The notes beneath the pieces are model-generated. The model did not search any database, was not told the origin of the DNA, and saw nothing but the letters and a program-made list of their open reading frames with translations. From the NCBI GenBank assembly GCA_937958685.1, contig CALGNF010000152.1, positions 1 to 9,958 of the forward strand: a stretch of 9,958 nt of DNA, read 5' to 3'. The stretch's first letter is position 1. The number at the start of each line of letters is the position of its first letter. The position numbers were made by a program, and so were the translations under genes. The DNA is from an uncultured Caryophanales bacterium. Its GTDB lineage: Bacteria; Bacillota_I; Bacilli_A; Izemoplasmatales; Hujiaoplasmataceae. Shown in pieces: positions 7,044-9,958 of this stretch.

Positions 7044-7112
7044 TATCATATATGATCGAAAATAAGGTTCGATTGTCTCTACCCCGCAGCCGTAAACCGT
7101 GGGACTATGATA
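7044..7112 (+). ncRNA. Purine riboswitch aptamer, guanine/hypoxanthine type
   Basis: The three-way junction can be traced fully. P1 pairs 7044-7050 with 7106-7112 (TATCATA/TATGATA). P2 pairs 7054-7060 with 7068-7074 (one G-U), with L2 AATAAGG. J2/3 is GTCTCT, leading into ACC. P3 pairs 7084-7089 with 7097-7102 (one G-U and one A-C mismatch), with L3 CCGTAAA. J3/1 is GACTAT. The L2 GG and L3 CC needed for loop-loop docking are present. The base equivalent to xpt position 74 is C (7105), which sets guanine/hypoxanthine rather than adenine recognition, and the position-51 equivalent is U (7080). It precedes a purine permease gene, its usual target. Confidence 0.95.
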
Positions 7113-7129
7113 TCTAAGCATACCAACAT

Positions 7130-7153
7130 AGAAGAGACTGTTCTCCTTTTTTT
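7130..7153 (+). terminator. Expression-platform terminator of the purine riboswitch
   Basis: GAGA (7134-7137) pairs with TCTC (7142-7145) around a 4-base loop, with partial pairing further out, and is followed by seven T (7147-7153). CATAG (7127-7131) can instead pair with CTATG (7105-7109) in the P1/J3-1 strand, offering an antiterminator-like alternative when no ligand is bound. This implies an OFF switch on purine binding, as in known guanine riboswitches. The short stem makes exact boundaries uncertain. Confidence 0.6.
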
Positions 7154-7196
7154 GTGTGAGTGTGATACTAACAAACAAAAAGAGGGGGATTTTTTT

Positions 7197-8576
7197 ATGC
7201 AGTCTTTGAAAGCGTTCTTCAAACTTGATGAACGCAAAACCAGCATCAAGACGGAACTGCTCGCAGGTGTGACCACATTTCTGGCCATGGCTTACATCCT
7301 GCCCGTGAACTCCGCGATGCTGGCGAAAACAGGAATGCCTTTTGGCGGCGTCTTCTTTGCGACGGCGATAGCTTCGGCGATCGCGACGCTGATCATGGGG
7401 CTGTATGCAAACTATCCAGTATCTCTTGCGCCAGGCATGGGCATCAACGCTTTTTTCACCTACACGGTCTGCTTGATCTATGAGTTGACCTGGCAAGCGG
7501 CCTTGGCGGCCGTGCTGATCTCCGGTGTCCTGTTTCTCATCATCTCCGTGACCGGACTCAGACGCATCGTGATCTCCGCCATTCCCAAAGGGTTGAAATA
7601 CGCTGTGGGGGCGGGCATCGGCTTCTTCATCACCTTTATCGGTTTGAAGAATGCCGGCATCATCGTCGACAACCCGGCAACCCTGGTCGGATTAGGCGAC
7701 TTTTCGCATCCCACCGTCATGCTCGGCATCTTCGGTATTATCTTGGTCGTTGTCCTGTATGCTGTCGGTTTCAAGTTTGCGTTGATCACTTCAATCATTG
7801 CCACGGCAATCGTCGGCCTGTTTCTCGGATGGATCGGCGTCGAAATGATGCCGGCCTATTCCAGTCAAGGGCTTGATGGGCTTTGGAGCGGCGCCGGCCA
7901 GACGATCGGAGCCGCGTTCACCGGATTCGGCGACCTCTTCACCCATCCGGAAGTTATCGGCGTCATCTTCGCTTTGCTGTTCGTTGACTTCTTCGACACG
8001 GCCGGAACATTGATGGCTGTCGGCCATGAAGCCGGTCTGATCAACGAACAAGGCGAATTGGTTGGTGCGGAAAGGGCTTTGCTCGCGGACTCTGTCGGAA
8101 CAATCTGCGGCGCGGTTTTGGGAACATCGACCGTCACTTCATACATCGAATCAGCTACCGGTATCGAACAAGGGGCGCGAACGGGATTAAGTTCGATCGT
8201 GGTTGCGGTTCTCTTCATTCTCTCGATCATCATTTATCCGTTGCTCAGCGTTGTCAATGGGGTTGTCGTCGGCTTGGATGATTTCGGCGACGTCATCGTT
8301 TACAGCCCGGTGACCGCCATGGCGCTTGTCATCGTCGGCGCGCTGATGGTCAAACAGCTCAAAAACATCGATTGGGACGACAAGCCGCTCTTGATCTCGG
8401 CTTTCCTGACGATCATCTTCATGATGCTCTCGTTCTCGATCGCCACCGGCATTGCCGTCGGCTTCGTCTTCTATCCTCTGGCCATGTTGGTCACGAGAAG
8501 ATACAAGGAGGTCCATCCGGTCATGTATGTCCTGGCGGGATTGTTCGTCCTTAGTTTCGCATTTGGCATCATTTAG
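7197..8576 (+). CDS. pbuG: Purine (guanine/hypoxanthine) permease, NCS2 AzgA/PbuG family
   Basis: This is an inner-membrane proton symporter for purine bases, 459 aa, of the AzgA-like branch of NCS2 (COG2252). Family signatures are AGVTTFLAMAYILPVN (23-38), NYPVSLAPGMGINAFF (72-87), DFFDTAGTLMAVGHEAG (264-280) and SVGTICGAVLGTSTVTSYI (299-317). Hydrophobic segments occur along the whole length, about 12-14 as in the fold. ATG 7197 is chosen because AGAGGGGG lies just upstream; an upstream in-frame ATG at 7107 falls inside the riboswitch and is rejected. The guanine-type riboswitch in the leader points to guanine or hypoxanthine rather than adenine as substrate, but this is inference. A terminator follows, then the uracil permease on the same strand. 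Confidence 0.93.
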   Translation: MQSLKAFFKLDERKTSIKTELLAGVTTFLAMAYILPVNSAMLAKTGMPFGGVFFATAIASAIATLIMGLYANYPVSLAPGMGINAFFTYTVCLIYELTWQAALAAVLISGVLFLIISVTGLRRIVISAIPKGLKYAVGAGIGFFITFIGLKNAGIIVDNPATLVGLGDFSHPTVMLGIFGIILVVVLYAVGFKFALITSIIATAIVGLFLGWIGVEMMPAYSSQGLDGLWSGAGQTIGAAFTGFGDLFTHPEVIGVIFALLFVDFFDTAGTLMAVGHEAGLINEQGELVGAERALLADSVGTICGAVLGTSTVTSYIESATGIEQGARTGLSSIVVAVLFILSIIIYPLLSVVNGVVVGLDDFGDVIVYSPVTAMALVIVGALMVKQLKNIDWDDKPLLISAFLTIIFMMLSFSIATGIAVGFVFYPLAMLVTRRYKEVHPVMYVLAGLFVLSFAFGII

Positions 8577-8582
8577 CAATTT

Positions 8583-8610
8583 AAGGAGCAGAAAAGTGCT
8601 CCTTTTTTTT
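8583..8610 (+). terminator. Rho-independent terminator between the two permease genes
   Basis: An 8-bp perfect stem AAGGAGCA/TGCTCCTT (8583-8590 with 8597-8604) around a GAAAAG loop, followed by T to 8610. It begins 6 bases after the purine permease stop. The uracil permease ribosome site starts only 10 bases further on, with no room for a new promoter after the terminator, so uraA depends on read-through or an internal promoter in the upstream gene. Confidence 0.9.
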
Positions 8611-8632
8611 GAAAAAAATAGGAGGAAGAAAA

Positions 8633-9901
8633 ATGGAAAAACAGCTTCTGATCGGCATCAATGAAAGACCAAAGTCAGTCTGGAAATGGATCGTATTGAG
8701 TTTGCAGCATGTGTTCGCAATGTTCGGCGCCACCGTGCTCGTCCCGATCCTGACCGGCCTCGACGCCAGCGTCGCGCTCGTCGCCAGCGGCGTCGGCACC
8801 CTCATCTACATTCTCTGCACCAAAGGCAAGGTCCCCGTGTATCTGGGTTCGAGCTTCGCCTACATCGCCGCGATCAGCGTCGCCGGCAGCGTCAACGGTT
8901 TCAGTTCCGCATATGTCGGACTGATGGCTGTCGGTATCGTCTACGTGATCGTCGCGCTCATCATCCGTTTCCTTGGCAAGGATTGGATTGAGAAACTGCT
9001 GCCCCCGGTCGTCATCGGCCCGGTCATCATCATCATCGGTCTCAGCCTCGCCCCGATTTCGATTGCCTCCGCCGGTTTCGACGGCTCTGCCGGCTGGGCG
9101 ACGCCGATCGTCGCGATCATCACGTTCCTGACGGTCGTTGCCATCAGCATCTTCGCCAAAGGCTTCTTCAAAATCGTTCCGTTCATCTGCGCGATCATCG
9201 TCGGCTATATCGCCGCGGTCGCCTTCGGACTCATTGATCTTTCCACGATCTTTGCCGATTATACATTCCTGCAGTTTCCCAGCTTCACGTTCATCGGCAC
9301 TTATCAACTTGATTTTGATGCGGTCTTGATGTTCCTGCCGATTGCTTTCGTGACGATTGCCGAACATATCGGCGACCATACCGTCTTGGGAGAAGTCTGC
9401 GGAGAAAACTTCCTCGTCAGCCCCGGATTGGACAAGACCCTGATGGGCGATGGCATCGCCACCTTTGTCAGTGCCGCGATGGGCGGGCCAGCAAACACGA
9501 CCTATGGCGAGAACACCGGCGTTGTCGCCATCACCAGGGTCGGATCGGTCTATGTCCTCGGATTGGCGGCCTGCTTCGCTGTCCTTCTGGGTTTCTTCGG
9601 GTATGTCCAGGCATTCATCAACAGCATTCCCCAAGCGGTCATCGGCGGAATGACGATCGTTCTCTATGGCCTAATCGCCGGCAACGGTGTCAAGGTTTTG
9701 ATCAGATCCAGGGTCAATCTTGCCAAGACGAGGAACCTGATCATCGTTTCGACGATGCTCGTGCTTGGTCTGGGCGGTGCGGCGCTTCCCATCAACGCGG
9801 CGGTCAACCTGACGGGCATGAGCCTGGCGGCGGTGGTCGGCATCGTCCTCAACCTCGTCCTGCCAAAGCCCCATGAGGCAAACGACGACGTCATGATCTA
9901 A
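8633..9901 (+). CDS. uraA: Uracil permease, NCS2 UraA family
   Basis: This is an inner-membrane uracil:proton symporter, 422 aa, of the NCS2/UraA branch (COG2233). Signatures are [15 protein letters not shown] (24-38), [13 protein letters not shown] (69-81), AEHIGDH (243-249) and [20 protein letters not shown] (284-303). E244 and E293 in these last two motifs correspond to the substrate-binding glutamates of E. coli UraA. Hydrophobic segments cover most of the length, compatible with 14 membrane spans. ATG 8633 is supported by AGGAGG seven bases upstream; an in-frame TTG at 8609 lies in the terminator T run and is rejected. Xanthine/uric acid relatives share the fold, but the motifs favour uracil. 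No PyrR-binding leader was seen. Confidence 0.93.
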   Translation: MEKQLLIGINERPKSVWKWIVLSLQHVFAMFGATVLVPILTGLDASVALVASGVGTLIYILCTKGKVPVYLGSSFAYIAAISVAGSVNGFSSAYVGLMAVGIVYVIVALIIRFLGKDWIEKLLPPVVIGPVIIIIGLSLAPISIASAGFDGSAGWATPIVAIITFLTVVAISIFAKGFFKIVPFICAIIVGYIAAVAFGLIDLSTIFADYTFLQFPSFTFIGTYQLDFDAVLMFLPIAFVTIAEHIGDHTVLGEVCGENFLVSPGLDKTLMGDGIATFVSAAMGGPANTTYGENTGVVAITRVGSVYVLGLAACFAVLLGFFGYVQAFINSIPQAVIGGMTIVLYGLIAGNGVKVLIRSRVNLAKTRNLIIVSTMLVLGLGGAALPINAAVNLTGMSLAAVVGIVLNLVLPKPHEANDDVMI

Positions 9902-9905
9902 TTAA

Positions 9906-9958
9906 AGGGACTGTAAGGAAATGAAGATTTGATTATCTTCATGGACTACACAGTCCCT
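9906..9958 (+). terminator. Two-tier inverted repeat after uraA, probable terminator cut by the window end
   Basis: The outer stem AGGGACTGT (9906-9914) pairs with ACAGTCCCT (9950-9958). The inner stem ATGAAGAT (9921-9928) pairs with ATCTTCAT (9935-9942) around TTGATT. A 6x7-base internal loop separates them. It starts 4 bases after the uraA stop and ends with the window, so a T tract after CCCT cannot be checked. A structured leader of a following gene or a dispersed repeat are alternatives. Confidence 0.6.

Noticed and set aside
7107..7196. Upstream in-frame start for the purine permease
   Set aside because: The ATG lies in the riboswitch P1 strand and the frame passes through the terminator; the family N-terminus begins at 7197.
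8577..8632. PyrR-binding attenuator for uraA
   Set aside because: The region is 56 bases long and holds only a simple terminator; no PyrR-binding-loop sequence or antiterminator is visible.
8675..9634. Minus-strand open frame of 319 codons, rich in Asp, Glu, Arg and Gly
   Set aside because: Composition is typical of the antisense of a hydrophobic membrane protein gene; uraA accounts for the region.
1..9958. CRISPR arrays, tRNA or rRNA genes, insertion sequences
   Set aside because: No regularly spaced repeats, no cloverleaf or rRNA-like sequence, and no transposase or flanking inverted repeats were seen.

Overview
The window is one end of a draft contig from an anaerobic, amino-acid-fermenting bacterium, most likely Bacillota (Firmicutes) or a close relative such as a standard-code Mollicutes lineage. 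The evidence is strong AGGAGG-type ribosome sites, sigma-A-type promoters (TTGTCA-17-TATAAT), a guanine-class purine riboswitch, a cre-like box and an ornithine-oxidation gene set. TGA is the stop codon of several genes and tryptophan is read from TGG, so the code is standard. No rRNA or marker gene allows a firmer placement.

Bases 1-44 are not biological. They are an Illumina TruSeq read-through adapter (8-nt index plus two flow-cell bases), and they truncate the first gene.

Minus strand, 45-6358, in transcription order from right to left: catabolic ornithine carbamoyltransferase (arcB), carbamate kinase (arcC), 2,4-diaminopentanoate dehydrogenase (ord), 2-amino-4-oxopentanoate thiolase alpha and beta (ortA, ortB), D-ornithine 4,5-aminomutase small and large subunits (oraS, oraE; oraE is cut by the contig end). 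Most joints overlap by a few bases, so this looks like one translationally coupled operon. Together the enzymes would split citrulline to ornithine and carbamoyl phosphate, make ATP from the latter, and oxidise ornithine to alanine plus acetyl-CoA with NAD(P)H. Arginine deiminase and ornithine racemase are not in the window.

The divergent intergenic region 6359-6548 carries an extended -10 promoter for the operon with a cre-like box next to it, a 10-bp direct repeat 94 bp apart, a 15-bp dyad, and a near-consensus promoter for a plus-strand OsmC-family gene (6549-6941).

Plus strand, 6942-9958: a second promoter, a guanine/hypoxanthine-type purine riboswitch with a downstream terminator, a purine permease of the AzgA/PbuG family, an intercistronic terminator, and a uracil permease (UraA family). 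No separate uraA promoter is visible, so a purine riboswitch may also set uracil uptake. The window ends on a two-tier inverted repeat, probably a terminator. No tRNA, rRNA, CRISPR or mobile element was seen. There is no gene-free stretch above 300 bases.
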